53,737 nucleotides of DNA from Paludibacter sp. 47-17 (lineage in GTDB: Bacteria > Bacteroidota > Bacteroidia > Bacteroidales > Paludibacteraceae): NCBI GenBank assembly GCA_001898935.1, contig MKVT01000032.1:1-53737 (forward strand). The letters run 5' to 3'. Below are positions 35,348 through 46,604 of this stretch, piece by piece. The notes below the pieces were generated by a model that saw nothing but the letters and a program-made list of their open reading frames with translations, searched no databases and was not told where the DNA came from. Both the position numbers and the translations under genes were made by a program. Position 1 is the stretch's first letter. Each line of letters starts with the position of its first letter.

Positions 35348-36379
35348 ATGTATGAAACAGATGAAATCAGTGAACTTTCAAAGAAGAATCAAAGACTGTT
35401 CAATAGAATACAAGGGCAAGTAGAGTATTGCTATAATTGTCAACCTTATGACGAAGGGGAGCCTGTATGGATACATGGTGACCGTACAGAAATCAGTGAA
35501 CTATTGTATGACTATAATGTTCCAGAGAACTTATATGAATTATTTGCTAGAAATTTATCGTGCAGATGCGGAACATCTGATTTTGATCCATTCTCAGAAA
35601 TTGGTCTAAAAACAAAATATGAAATAGAATTAGATAAACATTTTGAATTCACTAAACGCAAATATGGAAAACCATTAAGTGAATTTAAGAACTTAATAAT
35701 CAAGCACCCTTTTCTATCATTAGATTGTAAAATAGCGAGAGACATAAAAAAAGAAATTGAAGCAAAAAAACTACCTGTCGAAACTGTATCAGGGGAATTT
35801 TATCGTTGTCGCAAAGTCGAAAATGATACCGCCTTTGAGACGAAAGATTTAATGCTTGCTCCTGTAGGAATACCAAAAGAAGGACGCTTCAATCATTCAG
35901 GCCAAAGTCATTTATACTTATCTAAAGAAAAAGATACAGCAAAAGCAGAAATTTTAGGAGATACTAAAGAAAGTCGTTTAGTATGGATACAAAAAGTTAA
36001 TATAAACAAACCAATTGAAAACATACTCGATTTAACTTTCGATTGGACAATGATGACGTTATCTACGCATGCTTTGCTTATTGCACTACATACAGGAGGA
36101 TATCTATCTTGTATAAAAGATAACGAAGGAAATTGGAGACCTGATTACTTCATTACAAGGTTTATCATGGATTGTGCGAAAAAGGCAGGATATAACGGAA
36201 TTAAATATGAATCTGCACGTAGTTACATAGGCGACAATATCGTACTGTTTCATTATAATGCAGAAAATATTATTTCAGAAGAACCTCCTGTTATTGAAAC
36301 TTTTGTTCCTGATTCCAGTGAATATCCGATTTTATATGACGGTGTTTTGTTTGAAGATAAAAGTTTTGGAGATATATAA
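35348..36379 (+). CDS. RES-domain NAD-degrading protein with Cys-rich N-terminus
   Basis: The start is ATG 35348, 25 bases after the nuclease gene; an in-frame TTG at 35294 would lie inside that gene. 343 aa. The N-terminus has two Cys pairs (C28/C31 and C72/C74, in YCYNCQ and SCRCGT), as in the HEPN/RES N-terminal domain family. From about 145 a RES domain follows: FYRCRKVE with R153, GRFNHSG with R180, LYLSKEKDTAKAEI with Y190, S192 and E201. RES toxins such as MbcT destroy NAD with phosphate and are usually paired with an Xre antitoxin. None is here; the partners are a methylase and a nuclease. Confidence 0.82.
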   Translation: MYETDEISELSKKNQRLFNRIQGQVEYCYNCQPYDEGEPVWIHGDRTEISELLYDYNVPENLYELFARNLSCRCGTSDFDPFSEIGLKTKYEIELDKHFEFTKRKYGKPLSEFKNLIIKHPFLSLDCKIARDIKKEIEAKKLPVETVSGEFYRCRKVENDTAFETKDLMLAPVGIPKEGRFNHSGQSHLYLSKEKDTAKAEILGDTKESRLVWIQKVNINKPIENILDLTFDWTMMTLSTHALLIALHTGGYLSCIKDNEGNWRPDYFITRFIMDCAKKAGYNGIKYESARSYIGDNIVLFHYNAENIISEEPPVIETFVPDSSEYPILYDGVLFEDKSFGDI

Positions 36380-36409
36380 AAATGGTTGTGAATTATATGT
36401 TCACAACCA
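36375..36409 (-). terminator. Minus-strand terminator between convergent genes
   Basis: Ten-bp stem TGGTTGTGAA / TTCACAACCA (36383-36392 with 36400-36409). The T-run is on the minus strand, so it ends the transcript of the SNF2-methylase gene coming from the right; it may also slow the RES operon from the left. Confidence 0.75.
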
Positions 36410-36416
36410 CACTATA

Positions 36417-39400
36417 CTATAACTTAAAAGTTTTACTTTCCTTTCTCTCCACTTTCGGCGGACTACCACCTACCGATGTAATAACAAGCCTATCCCCCAT
36501 TATTTCTTTAATTCCCTGTAAAGTATCTGGCAATGGTGCATCCTTAACTGTTGTTGTTTCGGATTTTCCCTGCGATTGGCTCCGGTTATTAGTTGAAATC
36601 TTATTGTCGGAAATACTCTCCTGTCCCTCACTTTCCTCAATCGGTTTCAACGAAAGTTGGATTTCACGGTCTAACTTAATCAAGTCGTCTTTCAGGACTT
36701 TCAGTTCTGGCTCTTTCCGCCATGTGGTTTCGACTACTTCTTTGAGAACGGGAATGTCCTTTTGCAGTTTCTCGTTATCCGATTGGTATTTTTCCAACAG
36801 TTTGGGCATAGTATCGAGTGCATTGAGGAAATTCTGTGCCGCCGTCTTCGGATCGGTCGCCATTACCCCGTGATTATAGTTATAGAGAATATCGCCTTCG
36901 CCTTTAATAAAGAAGCGGTTTTGTATTACATCGAAGCCGTCTTTAGCTGTGGTTTCTGACTTTACCATTAAATCAAAACCGTAAAGCGTACCGATTTTCT
37001 CATGCGCTCCATGCGTTCTGGCGTTGTCAGCAATTTCGTTTAGTTTTAAGCCCACTTCTTTCGGGTTACTGCCTTGCAATCCGTCCAACTGAACAGGATT
37101 CAGGCGGGTAACTCCGTCAGGTTGATATTGCACACGGGAATTAAACGCTTCAATATCCTTAGATATACGGTTAATGAATCCGTTATTCTTTTCCACATCA
37201 GACATAATACCTTCCAACTTATAGCGGGATGATGATTTCCCTCGCATAAAGGCTTGTCGTTCCGATTCCAACGATGCGATTTTCTTTTCCAGCCGCGCTT
37301 TCTCCAACAATTCGGTATTACCACTCAGGATAGCGACATATTCGCTAAAGTTCATACCGCCTTTTTCGTCCATACTGCCCTCGTCGATAGTTCGGCTACC
37401 CAGAGAGTTATTCTTCAACTGGCGGATGAATAACTGCTTGTTGTGCAGTAATCCGAACTTGTAGGCATCCAATGATTTTTCAACAGCATAGATAATCACA
37501 TCTACCTTATTATCAGCATATAATTTTGCTATATCGTTACCTTTACGGATGCCCCTTCCGTCCCGCTGTTCAAGGTCACTTGGCCGCCACGGTGCGTCCA
37601 AATGATGAATGGCAACGCAGCGTTTCTGAGCATTTACACCCGTTCCCAACATTTCGGTAGATCCGAATAATACACGTATTTTTCCGGTGTTCATATCGGA
37701 AATCATCTGTTTACGAGCCTTGTCTGTTTTGGCTTCCTGAATAAAGCGTATTTCATGCGAGGGGATTCCGTAGTCATCCACTAATTTGCGTTTTATTTCG
37801 GAACAGGGATTCCATTCTCCGGGTTTGTAAGTCCCCAAGTCAGAAAAGATAAATTGTGTTGCCTTATGTTCGTCAAACTTTGTGTAGTAGTCCGACACTG
37901 TTTTGGCGACATGGGATGCTTTGTTATCTACATTGTCGTCATATTTGATGGGATCAATCAACCGCATATCGAGCGACATCTTACGGGCATAGTCGGTAGC
38001 AATCAGCATTTTGGCTTTTTCTTCGCTTTCAGACAACGGGGCACGTCCCAACAGTTCCGCATTACCTGTTTTAGCGAACTCTACCAACTTTTTAATAAAT
38101 TCCTGTTGGTCGGACGTAGGCGGAATATTATGCAGGATTTCATTCTTTACAGGTCGGTCGATACCTATATCTTCCGCAGAACGATAGTCGGTTATCTCGG
38201 CATAGAAAGCCGCTAATTCAGGTACTTTGATAAAATACCGAAAGCGTTCTTTCTGAACAATCTCATTGGTTACTGAAAACTCATAATCTATCGACTTTTT
38301 AGCGAAAATGGCTGCCCATGCGTCAAAGGTGGTGATTCCCTGCCGTTCCAATTCATTCGGACGGAGATACTTGAATAACAGGTATAACTCCGTCAGACTA
38401 TTAGAAACAGTTGTTCCTGAAAGGAAGGTCGCACCCAAATCCTTATCCGTCCTGTCCTGAATGGTACGCAGGGCAAAAAGCATATTCAGGGCACGTTGAG
38501 AACCGTCAGCATTGCCCAGACCTGCCACCCGGTCGTGGCGGGTGGTAAAAGTCAGGTTTTTGAAGCGGTGCGATTCATCTACATAGAGATGGTCTATACC
38601 CATCAGGCGAAAGTCCACTGTATCATCCGTGCGGGTTTTGATTTGGTGGGCTACATTCTCCAGTTTAGCTTCAAGGTTTAACTGTCTTTTGATTAAGCCC
38701 TTCTCCATTGCACGGGAAATTTCCTTGCCTTGTGCCCGTAATACTTCCAGATTTTCTTCAACGCTATCCAGTTCCGCCTGTAATATCCGTTGCTGTATTT
38801 CAGGGGATTGGGGTATCATACCGAATTGTTCGTGTGTTAAAATAATAGCATCCCAGTTATTATTTTTCATTTCATTGAAAATCCGCATACGTTTGGCAGG
38901 CGTAAAATCTTCTTTGCCCGGATATAAAACCTTTGCATTGGGGTAAGCTGTACAGAAAGTTTGGGCTATCTCATGTACATTGGCTTTAAGTGCCATAATG
39001 AGCGGTTTGTTTACCAATCCCAAGCGTTTTTTCTCGTAGGCACTTACGCACATTATCAGGGTTTTACCACCTCCTACTTCATGATCGATTATACCCCCGC
39101 CATTGAGTTTATCCATCCAGACGGCATCTTTCTGGCTTTTATACAGGTCGGGAATACCCAACCCTTTCAGATCCAGTCCGGGAAACTCTTGGTGACTTCC
39201 GTCGTAATCAGGACGGACAAAACAATTAAAGGTGCGGTTATATTTATCCGCTAACCGGTCTTTGAACTCCTGCGATTGCCCGTTCAGCCAGTCGGTAAAA
39301 CCATTGCGTATCTCGTCAATTTTAGAGTTGGCGAGTTGGATGGATTCGGAATCACGCACTTTGACTTCTTTAAGTTCTCCGTCAATCATTTTATTGACTT

Positions 39401-42062
39401 TCTTGGTAATATCGGGAGACGTATTGTGAAGTGCGTGTTTCATCAGGGCTACTCCGTCAAATGTCCTGCTTTGGGTTTTTACAGCATACTGGTCGTAAAT
39501 ATTTACATTTTTACTGTCTGCGTTCAGGTTGTATTCATCACGGCTTTGTGTATAGTGGATTGATACATTTGTGTCAAACAGATGAGTAGCATATTTGCTA
39601 TAAATACCTGTCGGAATCCACCTCTCCCCGAAGTTGAAATCCAAATCTTCAAAAGGTATCGGGCGGGGTATCGCTTCCCGCAATGTCGTGAGAGATTCTT
39701 TTGCTGCTTCGTGGCCGGGGTGGTTTTCCAGATACTTTTCGACGTGTTCTGCTTTGGAAATGACATTGCCGCTGATAAACTTGTCTTTAATTTCATAAGT
39801 TCCAATCATCGGATTGAAAAAGACCTGCCCTTTCAGTTCTTCGAGTATCTCATCAGATGTGCCGCCTGTGAGCTTTGCTATATAGTCGAGGTTTACCAGA
39901 GCATATTTATTCAAAGAAGCGGTCAGAGCTTCCCGCGCGTTATCGGCATGGGTAATCTCATTCGGATTAAAGGCAACCGGTTGTTGGAATATATCGGCTT
40001 TGACGGCTTTTCCGTCGATATAGCGTTCCAAAGAAAGGATTTCCGTTCCTCCGGCATCCATTTTAATCAGGCTCAGGTTTTTCGCGTCGTTTATATTTCC
40101 GAAACGCCGGGTAAAATCGTCATAGAGCCTGTTAAGCATATCACGAAGTGCGGGATTGGCTTCCAAGCGTGTGGCTTCGTTGCTGTACAGGTGGTGATAG
40201 GTATCCCGTATCTCTATATAAAGGGATGCTTTCGCCTGCTGTGTGCCTGTGAGCTGAAGCGGATGGAACATCGGCTGAAATCCGTTCAAATCACGCAAAT
40301 AACCGATACGATTATTTTCGTCAGTAACAAGCGAACCTTCACGGTAATGGGACGGTATATCTTCCAATAGAAAAGGAACTGGTTTCATACGTTCCTGTTG
40401 TTCCCTTTCGGCTTCTTCTTTCAGCCGTTCCAGTTGTTCTTCCCGTCGGGCATTGAATACGGGATAGGCATTAGCACTTTCTTGTTGCAGTTTTTCCCTT
40501 TTCTCATGCGCATTTACTATCATTTCTTCGCGCCAGTCCATAAATGGCAATTCTTTTGATTTGCCTGCCTGCGATTTGGATTTTCTACCCCGCTTTTTAG
40601 GTTTGTTTACCTGACTGCGTTCCTCTTGGGTAAAGCCAAAAAGGTCATAAAGGGTTATTAATGGCTCCTGTGTTACGGACTGGGGTTTCGCCTCCGGGGT
40701 CGGCTCTTTTTTAATGGCAGGATCATCCATATCGAAAAGGGTACCTGTAAATTGTTTGGGTTGTTCATGTACATTAACAGACAGTTGTTCGTCTGATAAA
40801 ACATCTTCCCAGCCTAATGAATTTTCCTCCCAATCAAGTTGGGCTGTACTTTTTCTTTCCTGCTTTATTTCCTGTTCCTGTGCTTTTTTCGGAATATCCC
40901 GTTCATGCTGCCGATAAAGGCGATGATTGTAATGATTTGCAAAATCTTTGTACAGCATTGTCCGCATGGATTCGGCTAACTCTTTCGTACTGCCTTCGTA
41001 GGTAAAGACTATCGCGGGTTTACCGTAAGGGTCGGTGTCTATCTTTGAACTGGTTTGTACCACTCTGTCGAAATCACGGAACAGGTTGTTGATGGAAATC
41101 CCATTCGACAGTTTGCGGGATTCGATGAAATCCTGCTGCCGTTGGTCGAGTTCCCTTTTCTCCGTATTCTTTTGCAAAATGATTAAATCGCTGCCGACAT
41201 CTGTTCCTGCGTTATCGGAAAAGAGATTATTGGGCAAACGGATGGCGGATACCACATCGCAGATATTCATCAGGTATTCCCGTATGGGTTTGTTTTGTTC
41301 CGAATTAAGAACACCCTGACTGGTTATGAAAGCGATGATGCCACCTTCTCTGACTGCCTGCACGCTTTTTGCAAAGAAGTAGTTGTGAATAGCCTGTGTC
41401 GATTGCTTGACAGCAGATATCTCGTGGGTGGAAAGCTGTGGGTCGAAGACAGCGACATCGCCAAAGGGGATATTGGAAGCGACGACATCGAATTGTCCGT
41501 TGTAGCGTCCTTCCATTTTCTCGTAGCCTTCAACCCTCACCTTAACATTATGTGAATGGAGGTGCGAGAGGATTTTACCTGTCAGTAGGTCTTTTTCAAA
41601 AGCGGTTATATTTGCCGGCAACATAGTTTCTTTGAACGAAGACAGGAACGTGCCTGTTCCGGCACTCGGCTCCAGAAAGTGAGAGGGTCTGATTCCGCTG
41701 GCTTCCAATACATCCATCAGTGCATCTGTAACAGGTTTTGGTGTATAAAATGCGGTCAGGACAGAACTTTTCAGGGAGCTGACATAGCGTTTATAGACTT
41801 CCGGCGTAGGTGAATTATCGCGGAGTACCTCGTGAAGTTCCTGTACCAACGGAAACAGTTCAGCATCGGATTTAGTCCAGTACTGAATGTCTTCGGGTTT
41901 GGCGGCAGGGTTCAGGATGGCCTTAATACCGCCGAAACCGGAATAGGTGGCGAGTATTTGCCGTTCTTGGTGAGTAGCTTCCCTGTGTTCTTTATCGAGC
42001 GTTAATGCTATTTTGATTGCGTCAATATTCTGACGCAGATGGTTTTTCTTATTATATGCCAT
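36417..42062 (-). CDS. Giant N6-methylase/SNF2 helicase of conjugative elements
   Basis: 1881 aa. The N-terminal 400 residues are a class I adenine methylase: [15 protein letters not shown] (near 135) and the NPPY variant [10 protein letters not shown] long middle part contains a charged segment ([18 protein letters not shown]). The C-terminal half is an SNF2-like helicase: [17 protein letters not shown], DExH box VDESHRFKN, and helicase-[10 protein letters not shown] with [12 protein letters not shown]. Such fusions (LtrC/Eco57I-methylase type) are common in Bacteroidota conjugative elements, where they may protect transferred DNA from restriction; their exact role is not settled. DUF1896 lies 27 bases upstream. 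Confidence 0.88.
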   Translation of the reverse strand: MAYNKKNHLRQNIDAIKIALTLDKEHREATHQERQILATYSGFGGIKAILNPAAKPEDIQYWTKSDAELFPLVQELHEVLRDNSPTPEVYKRYVSSLKSSVLTAFYTPKPVTDALMDVLEASGIRPSHFLEPSAGTGTFLSSFKETMLPANITAFEKDLLTGKILSHLHSHNVKVRVEGYEKMEGRYNGQFDVVASNIPFGDVAVFDPQLSTHEISAVKQSTQAIHNYFFAKSVQAVREGGIIAFITSQGVLNSEQNKPIREYLMNICDVVSAIRLPNNLFSDNAGTDVGSDLIILQKNTEKRELDQRQQDFIESRKLSNGISINNLFRDFDRVVQTSSKIDTDPYGKPAIVFTYEGSTKELAESMRTMLYKDFANHYNHRLYRQHERDIPKKAQEQEIKQERKSTAQLDWEENSLGWEDVLSDEQLSVNVHEQPKQFTGTLFDMDDPAIKKEPTPEAKPQSVTQEPLITLYDLFGFTQEERSQVNKPKKRGRKSKSQAGKSKELPFMDWREEMIVNAHEKREKLQQESANAYPVFNARREEQLERLKEEAEREQQERMKPVPFLLEDIPSHYREGSLVTDENNRIGYLRDLNGFQPMFHPLQLTGTQQAKASLYIEIRDTYHHLYSNEATRLEANPALRDMLNRLYDDFTRRFGNINDAKNLSLIKMDAGGTEILSLERYIDGKAVKADIFQQPVAFNPNEITHADNAREALTASLNKYALVNLDYIAKLTGGTSDEILEELKGQVFFNPMIGTYEIKDKFISGNVISKAEHVEKYLENHPGHEAAKESLTTLREAIPRPIPFEDLDFNFGERWIPTGIYSKYATHLFDTNVSIHYTQSRDEYNLNADSKNVNIYDQYAVKTQSRTFDGVALMKHALHNTSPDITKKVNKMIDGELKEVKVRDSESIQLANSKIDEIRNGFTDWLNGQSQEFKDRLADKYNRTFNCFVRPDYDGSHQEFPGLDLKGLGIPDLYKSQKDAVWMDKLNGGGIIDHEVGGGKTLIMCVSAYEKKRLGLVNKPLIMALKANVHEIAQTFCTAYPNAKVLYPGKEDFTPAKRMRIFNEMKNNNWDAIILTHEQFGMIPQSPEIQQRILQAELDSVEENLEVLRAQGKEISRAMEKGLIKRQLNLEAKLENVAHQIKTRTDDTVDFRLMGIDHLYVDESHRFKNLTFTTRHDRVAGLGNADGSQRALNMLFALRTIQDRTDKDLGATFLSGTTVSNSLTELYLLFKYLRPNELERQGITTFDAWAAIFAKKSIDYEFSVTNEIVQKERFRYFIKVPELAAFYAEITDYRSAEDIGIDRPVKNEILHNIPPTSDQQEFIKKLVEFAKTGNAELLGRAPLSESEEKAKMLIATDYARKMSLDMRLIDPIKYDDNVDNKASHVAKTVSDYYTKFDEHKATQFIFSDLGTYKPGEWNPCSEIKRKLVDDYGIPSHEIRFIQEAKTDKARKQMISDMNTGKIRVLFGSTEMLGTGVNAQKRCVAIHHLDAPWRPSDLEQRDGRGIRKGNDIAKLYADNKVDVIIYAVEKSLDAYKFGLLHNKQLFIRQLKNNSLGSRTIDEGSMDEKGGMNFSEYVAILSGNTELLEKARLEKKIASLESERQAFMRGKSSSRYKLEGIMSDVEKNNGFINRISKDIEAFNSRVQYQPDGVTRLNPVQLDGLQGSNPKEVGLKLNEIADNARTHGAHEKIGTLYGFDLMVKSETTAKDGFDVIQNRFFIKGEGDILYNYNHGVMATDPKTAAQNFLNALDTMPKLLEKYQSDNEKLQKDIPVLKEVVETTWRKEPELKVLKDDLIKLDREIQLSLKPIEESEGQESISDNKISTNNRSQSQGKSETTTVKDAPLPDTLQGIKEIMGDRLVITSVGGSPPKVERKESKTFKL

Positions 42063-42089
42063 AGCCTTAAATCAATTATGAATTAAAAA

Positions 42090-42545
42090 TTAAGAATGAA
42101 GAGGGTTATGGCTTTCGAGGTAGAGGGCAATAGCTCCGGTCAGTTCAGTGTAGAGCAGTTCGTATTCCGGTTCATCGGAGAAGCTGTCCGACAGGGGATA
42201 GCCGGCGAAGACGGATTCGCATTCCGGCAGCAGTCTGAGAGCCAGTTCTTTTGCCTTGTCTTCGGGTACTTCGCCCTGAAACTCGTTCCAGAGGATTTCG
42301 ACTATTGTATTACAGGGAGAGAAGTGCAAGCCTTTGAACAGGGCTTCGTTGGCAATTTCGGCTGCCTGAATATGGTCTAAGCCGCTTTTGATGGCTTCGC
42401 TGTACGCTTCGGCGGCCATATCCCCGCGTCCGGCAATGAATGAAAAGTCGTCTGCCTTGTCGGGGTGGGCATCGCGAAGAAAAGATAACAGGTTGAGCCG
42501 GAAATAGGACATTTCCATCGGCTCGGATGTTGATTTGTATTTCAT
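42090..42545 (-). CDS. DUF1896 family protein
   Basis: 151 aa with the DUF1896 plan: MSYFRLNLLSFLRDAHPDKA, FIAGRGDMAAEAYSEAIKSG, and the helix ANEALFKGLHFSPCNTI. The function is unknown; it is a constant companion of topB and SNF2 genes in conjugative elements. Its start lies 3 bases after the sequence CCACTAAAAAATCCAA (minus strand), which can pair with an inverted copy upstream in the leader. Translation may therefore be controlled by RNA structure. Confidence 0.85.
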   Translation of the reverse strand: MKYKSTSEPMEMSYFRLNLLSFLRDAHPDKADDFSFIAGRGDMAAEAYSEAIKSGLDHIQAAEIANEALFKGLHFSPCNTIVEILWNEFQGEVPEDKAKELALRLLPECESVFAGYPLSDSFSDEPEYELLYTELTGAIALYLESHNPLHS

Positions 42546-42548
42546 ACG

Positions 42549-42648
42549 TTGGATTTTTTAGTGGGGGTCGCAGACCCATTTGTTATTTTATCGGCAAGTA
42601 AAAGGCACCGGGGTATCCCTCCCCAGTGCCACCACTAAAAAAATCCAA
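42549..42648 (-). promoter_or_regulatory. Foldable leader of the DUF1896 gene
   Basis: TTGGATTTTTTAGTGG (42549-42564) and CCACTAAAAAAATCCAA (42632-42648) are inverted copies enclosing two hairpins: GGGTC-GCA-GACCC (42565-42577) and a GGCAC/GTGCC stem (42603-42630). In the minus-strand mRNA the long arm covers the A-rich region just before the start codon. The same 16-mer stands alone at 44834-44849, 6 bases before topB. Confidence 0.55.
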
Positions 42649-42721
42649 TAGTACCCGACTTAACAATTTCTCATTACATATCCGGTGCGTATGAACTTTC
42701 TTAGCGGTAAAGATACGATTT

Positions 42722-44827
42722 TTATCTGTGTTTCTTGCTATTACCCGCTTTCGGCGGGAATGAAAATACCATTTTGTAGTCCGCATCGAAAGCTACGGCA
42801 GCATCAAAGGGCTTATTTTCTTTGCTCTTAAAGCCTTTGATAATGCCTGTCTTGCCTTTGGCAAGCAGGTCTTTGAGTTGTCCGTCTGTCAGGTCTTTAC
42901 ATGATTTGTTCCGAAATACGGTCAGTCCGCAGGATTCATTGTTGCACTTGGCTACTTTCTGATAGAATACCACTTGACCGCCTTTGCATTTGGGACACGA
43001 ACAAGTCTCCCGCTGATTACCCCCCTCGATTTTACTATTCAACAATTCAGTGGTAATCTGAGCGGCATACACTTCGATTCCCTTGTGGAAGGTATCCGCA
43101 TTCATCTCTCCCGTAGCTATCTTGTTCAGGGTGTTTTCCCATTCGCCTGTCATCGAAACATCTGCAATCTTTTTATCACGGACAGCCAGATAGACAACCA
43201 AACCTTTATTAGTTGGCACAATTGATTTTTTCTCACGTTGGATGTATTCACGGGAGAACAGCGTTTCGATAATGCTGGCACGGGTGGCAGGTGTCCCAAT
43301 ACCCGATTCTTTAATTGCTTCCCGTTCCGCTTCGTCCGTTACTTCTTTGGCGCAGGTTTCCATAGCAGAAAGCAAACTTGCCTCCGTATGCAATGGGCGG
43401 GGCTTGGTTTGTTTCTCCAACAAGTCCGTTCCGTTGATAGGTAGTATGTCGCCATTAGAAAGATTAGGAAGTACCGGAGCATCATTATCTTCTTCGCCCT
43501 TTTCTTCGTTAGGGGCATTGAGTACAGCTCGCCAACCCGGAATAAGAATAACACTGCTCCTAACTGTAAACGGAACACCCGAAGCATCCAGTGAAACAGT
43601 CATATCCTCTTTGGTACATTTGCCGGAAAAGGCTTCCAGCATACGCCCGGCAATCATATCGTAGATAATGCGCTGGTCAGCCGAAAGTTCGCTTGGCGTA
43701 TTTTCGGTAATAATCAGGGCGTGGTGGTCGGTTACTTTCTTGTCGTTTACCGAATGCCTGTTCAGTTCTTTCGTTGATAGCATTTTTGCGTAATAGCCGA
43801 ATGTAGCATGAGCGGATAACTGCCGGATAAGGGCCGGTATTTCGGCAAATACATCATCGGAGATATAACGGCTTCCCGTTCTTGGATAGGAAATGAGCTT
43901 GGCTTCATAGAGCGATTGTGCTACCGACAGGGTTTTGTCTGCTGAAAAACTATGGCGGCTATTGGCTTCTTTCTGCAAGGTGGTCAAGTCGTAGAGTAAA
44001 GGCGGTTCCTGACTTCCTTGCTTTGTTTCCACGTTTATGACGCTGACGGATTCTGACGAGCGGATACGCTCTAAGATTGTGTCGGCGTCCTGTTTCGTGT
44101 TGTAACGTTCTGTTGAAATAGCGGCGAATTGGGTATCGTTCTTTGCCGTATGCAATTTTACCTGAAAATAGGTTTGCGGCTTGAAATCCTTGTTTTCAAG
44201 GTAACGGTTGCAAATCATAGCGAGTGTGGGTGTTTGTACCCGTCCTAATGACCATACGCCACTACCCGCCGTAATTGACAGGGCCTGCGAAGCATTGATT
44301 CCGACTACCCAATCAGCTTGGCTGCGGGCTTTGGCAGAGAGGTACAGGTTATCGTACTCGCTGCCCGGACAAAGACTCTCCAATCCCTTACGGATAGCCG
44401 AATCTGTCAAAGAACTTATCCACAGGCGGTCGAAGGGTTTAGTACATTTCAGATAATCAAAAATGTATCTGAATATCAACTCACCTTCGCGTCCTGCATC
44501 GGTAGCAACAACAATGCGGTCGCATTTATCGAACAGTTCTTTGATGATTTTCAGTTGTTTCATTACTCCGGGGTCATTCTTATATTCTTTTCCCTCTTTA
44601 ATTTGTCGGGGTGTCAGAATAAACTCCTGAGGGAGTATCGGCAGGTTTTCAGGCTGAAATCCTGTGATACCATAATCGGCGGGCATCGCCAATCCGATGA
44701 GATGTCCGAATGCCCATGTAACGGCATATCCGTTACCTTCCAGATAACCCTCCTTACGGTTACCTGCACCAACGATAGCCGCTATATCGCGGGCTACGCT
44801 TGGTTTTTCTGCAATTATTACTTTCAT
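42722..44827 (-). CDS. topB: DNA topoisomerase III (TopB), conjugative-element type
   Basis: 701 aa. The Toprim start MKVIIAEKPSVARDIAAIV with DAGREGELIFR, the gate and catalytic region LISYPRTGSRYI with the active tyrosine near 310, and a C-terminal zinc ribbon (CSCPKCKGG, then KCNNESCG) are all present. In CTnDOT the corresponding protein is Exc, linked to excision though its relaxing activity is dispensable. The leader motif CCACTAAAAAATCCAA lies 6 bases before the ATG. The gene is intact. Confidence 0.92.
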   Translation of the reverse strand: MKVIIAEKPSVARDIAAIVGAGNRKEGYLEGNGYAVTWAFGHLIGLAMPADYGITGFQPENLPILPQEFILTPRQIKEGKEYKNDPGVMKQLKIIKELFDKCDRIVVATDAGREGELIFRYIFDYLKCTKPFDRLWISSLTDSAIRKGLESLCPGSEYDNLYLSAKARSQADWVVGINASQALSITAGSGVWSLGRVQTPTLAMICNRYLENKDFKPQTYFQVKLHTAKNDTQFAAISTERYNTKQDADTILERIRSSESVSVINVETKQGSQEPPLLYDLTTLQKEANSRHSFSADKTLSVAQSLYEAKLISYPRTGSRYISDDVFAEIPALIRQLSAHATFGYYAKMLSTKELNRHSVNDKKVTDHHALIITENTPSELSADQRIIYDMIAGRMLEAFSGKCTKEDMTVSLDASGVPFTVRSSVILIPGWRAVLNAPNEEKGEEDNDAPVLPNLSNGDILPINGTDLLEKQTKPRPLHTEASLLSAMETCAKEVTDEAEREAIKESGIGTPATRASIIETLFSREYIQREKKSIVPTNKGLVVYLAVRDKKIADVSMTGEWENTLNKIATGEMNADTFHKGIEVYAAQITTELLNSKIEGGNQRETCSCPKCKGGQVVFYQKVAKCNNESCGLTVFRNKSCKDLTDGQLKDLLAKGKTGIIKGFKSKENKPFDAAVAFDADYKMVFSFPPKAGNSKKHR

Positions 44828-44855
44828 TTACTATTGGATTTTTTAGTGGTTGATA

Positions 44856-46346
44856 CTACATTTTATGTCCTGTGGATTTTTTCACAGGTTTTCTAATCCC
44901 TTGCTGCTGTTTCTGTTCTTGATTCTGCTTTTCAGTGGGGTTCTGCTGCCCTTGTTTGAGGGGTTCCTTTGAGTGTTTGGTCGCTTCGTTGGTTTTACCC
45001 TGCGAATTAACCGCTACCTGTGTTTTATTGCCCTCGGCAACTTTCACATCCGCGCCTTGTTTTTTAGCTTTATCGGGATTCCATTTGAAGAAATCCAGTT
45101 TGCCTTTTTCCTGATTCACCTTTACATAGGCATTGAATGGCTCCCCTTTTCCGTCTTTCAACATACCCTGAACATAAACGGCTTTTCCTTCCCTGAGAGA
45201 GTTCTGCTGTTTATCATCCAAATCTACGCCTAAAAGTTTTTGGGGAATACGAACTTGATTTTGCTGTTCTCCATTCTGGTTTTGGTTCTGTTTATTGTTC
45301 TGTTGATATTTATTTCGGTCTAATCCGTCATAATTGAAATCATAACCGCCTTTAGCCGCATTGAACTGAACATAAGCATCGAATTTTTTAGGATTATCAG
45401 TACCCATTGTTTTTTTTGAGGTCATCCCCTCTACGAGTACCTTTTTCCCTTCTTTTAGTGCCTGTTGCTGTTCGGGAGATAACTCAACCCCTTTCAGATT
45501 TTGAGAAATAGTAAGTTTGTCAAGGGGTACAGCTTCCAATCGGTTGGTTAGCTTGTCAATGGAAATAAGCGAAGGTACTTTCTCACCCGGTGTCGGCTCC
45601 AATTCTACAATTTTGCCACTGTTACCCGTTGCCAATAGGTTTTCTTTCACGTCATTGGGAAGCATAATACCCTGAAACGGTTTTTCCAAATCAACCTGTT
45701 GCTGATAGGGATGCGGAGTGAATTTCAAACTTCCGTCCGGCTGTTCTTCCAACGACAAGCGGGCTTTCATCGGATAGTCCACACCCTCGATTTTCGGGTT
45801 AATATCTACAAGGTGCGGTGATTTATACCCGTAACTCATGGCTTTGAGTTCGCCCTCCAAATTTTCGGGCTTGATACCGTATTTTTGATACTCGCTTTCA
45901 GGGATACGGTTGGTGTCGAATTGCTTAAATTCCGTTTTCTGTTCGGTTGTTGTATCCATTTTTTCTTCTTTCTTTTCGGGTTGAACTTGCTTTTTGCTTT
46001 CTTTGGTTGATTGCTCCTGATTATTCATGTAATCTTTCGGATTGATACGGTATTTCTCCAAATCTTCTTCCTTGATATGCAGGATTTTGTCAAGCATATC
46101 GACCGTTACCGCATAGAATCCTGTATGCGATGGGTTTTTAGCCTGATTAAAGAAGTTTTTGAAAAAGTTTTCGAGAGGATCTGCGTGCTTGTCGATTTTG
46201 ATAAAATCAGTTTGCTTCGCCTTCATGGGATCAATGGCATCAATGTTTCCTTTTTTGTCGATGCCTTTTACGACTTTGAGTTTGTTGCCTTCTCCTTCAT
46301 CCCGCATCAGGAGAACCTTGTCTTTCGGATTTAATTTTTCATCCAT
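44856..46346 (-). CDS. DUF4099/DUF3945 conjugative-element protein
   Basis: The start is taken at ATG 46346 (496 aa); an ATG at 46376 would add ten residues. The N-terminal DUF4099 part (ADPLENFFKNFFNQAKNPSH, then GFYAVTVDMLDKI) is followed by a Lys/Glu-rich linker. Two DUF3945 repeats follow (LKGVELSPEQQQALKEGKKV with QFNAAKGGYDF; LLGVDLDDKQQNSLREGKAV with KVNQEKGKLDF), then a glutamine-rich tail. The role is unknown; these proteins always travel with topB and the SNF2 gene. Its promoter region carries the same operator-like motif as mobC. Confidence 0.85.
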   Translation of the reverse strand: MDEKLNPKDKVLLMRDEGEGNKLKVVKGIDKKGNIDAIDPMKAKQTDFIKIDKHADPLENFFKNFFNQAKNPSHTGFYAVTVDMLDKILHIKEEDLEKYRINPKDYMNNQEQSTKESKKQVQPEKKEEKMDTTTEQKTEFKQFDTNRIPESEYQKYGIKPENLEGELKAMSYGYKSPHLVDINPKIEGVDYPMKARLSLEEQPDGSLKFTPHPYQQQVDLEKPFQGIMLPNDVKENLLATGNSGKIVELEPTPGEKVPSLISIDKLTNRLEAVPLDKLTISQNLKGVELSPEQQQALKEGKKVLVEGMTSKKTMGTDNPKKFDAYVQFNAAKGGYDFNYDGLDRNKYQQNNKQNQNQNGEQQNQVRIPQKLLGVDLDDKQQNSLREGKAVYVQGMLKDGKGEPFNAYVKVNQEKGKLDFFKWNPDKAKKQGADVKVAEGNKTQVAVNSQGKTNEATKHSKEPLKQGQQNPTEKQNQEQKQQQGIRKPVKKSTGHKM

Positions 46347-46389
46347 AATAAAAACTGTTTTTTTGTTCTGCATCACTATTAATGCAGAA

Positions 46390-46470
46390 CGAAAGTAGTC
46401 GTAATGAACAGGGTTACAGTCGGTTTTTAGGCAGGTGGCAGTTTGTGGCTCCGATTTGGCAGTGTGTGGC
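46390..46470 (-). promoter_or_regulatory. Promoter and tandem operator of the DUF4099/DUF3945 gene
   Basis: On the minus strand GCCACA (46470-46465), 7 bases, AAATCG, 2 bases, GCCACA (46449-46444), then 46 bases to TACTTTCG (46397-46390), one change from TAnnTTTG. A wider 43-base block (46431-46473) matches 49808-49850 at 37 positions. Confidence 0.6.
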
Positions 46471-46518
46471 GTTTTTAAGATATATAGAAACGTATTCGTC
46501 CGGCACTCAAATATTTGC

Positions 46519-46526
46519 TAATTTTG
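46519..46526 (+). promoter_or_regulatory. -7 box of the flavin reductase gene
   Basis: TAATTTTG fits TAnnTTTG, about 80 bases before the ATG at 46605. The -33 region is weak. Confidence 0.5.
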
Positions 46527-46604
46527 CAAATGTATATGCGATCTTATAAAACGGATGGTAGAATATAATGTGAGGAAAAGAATATTGTAAATCATTTTTG
46601 TCTT

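Noticed and set aside
39582-40370. 262-aa plus-strand ORF inside the methylase/SNF2 gene
   Set aside because: It is antisense to a conserved protein and has no start context or motif; it is treated as a shadow.
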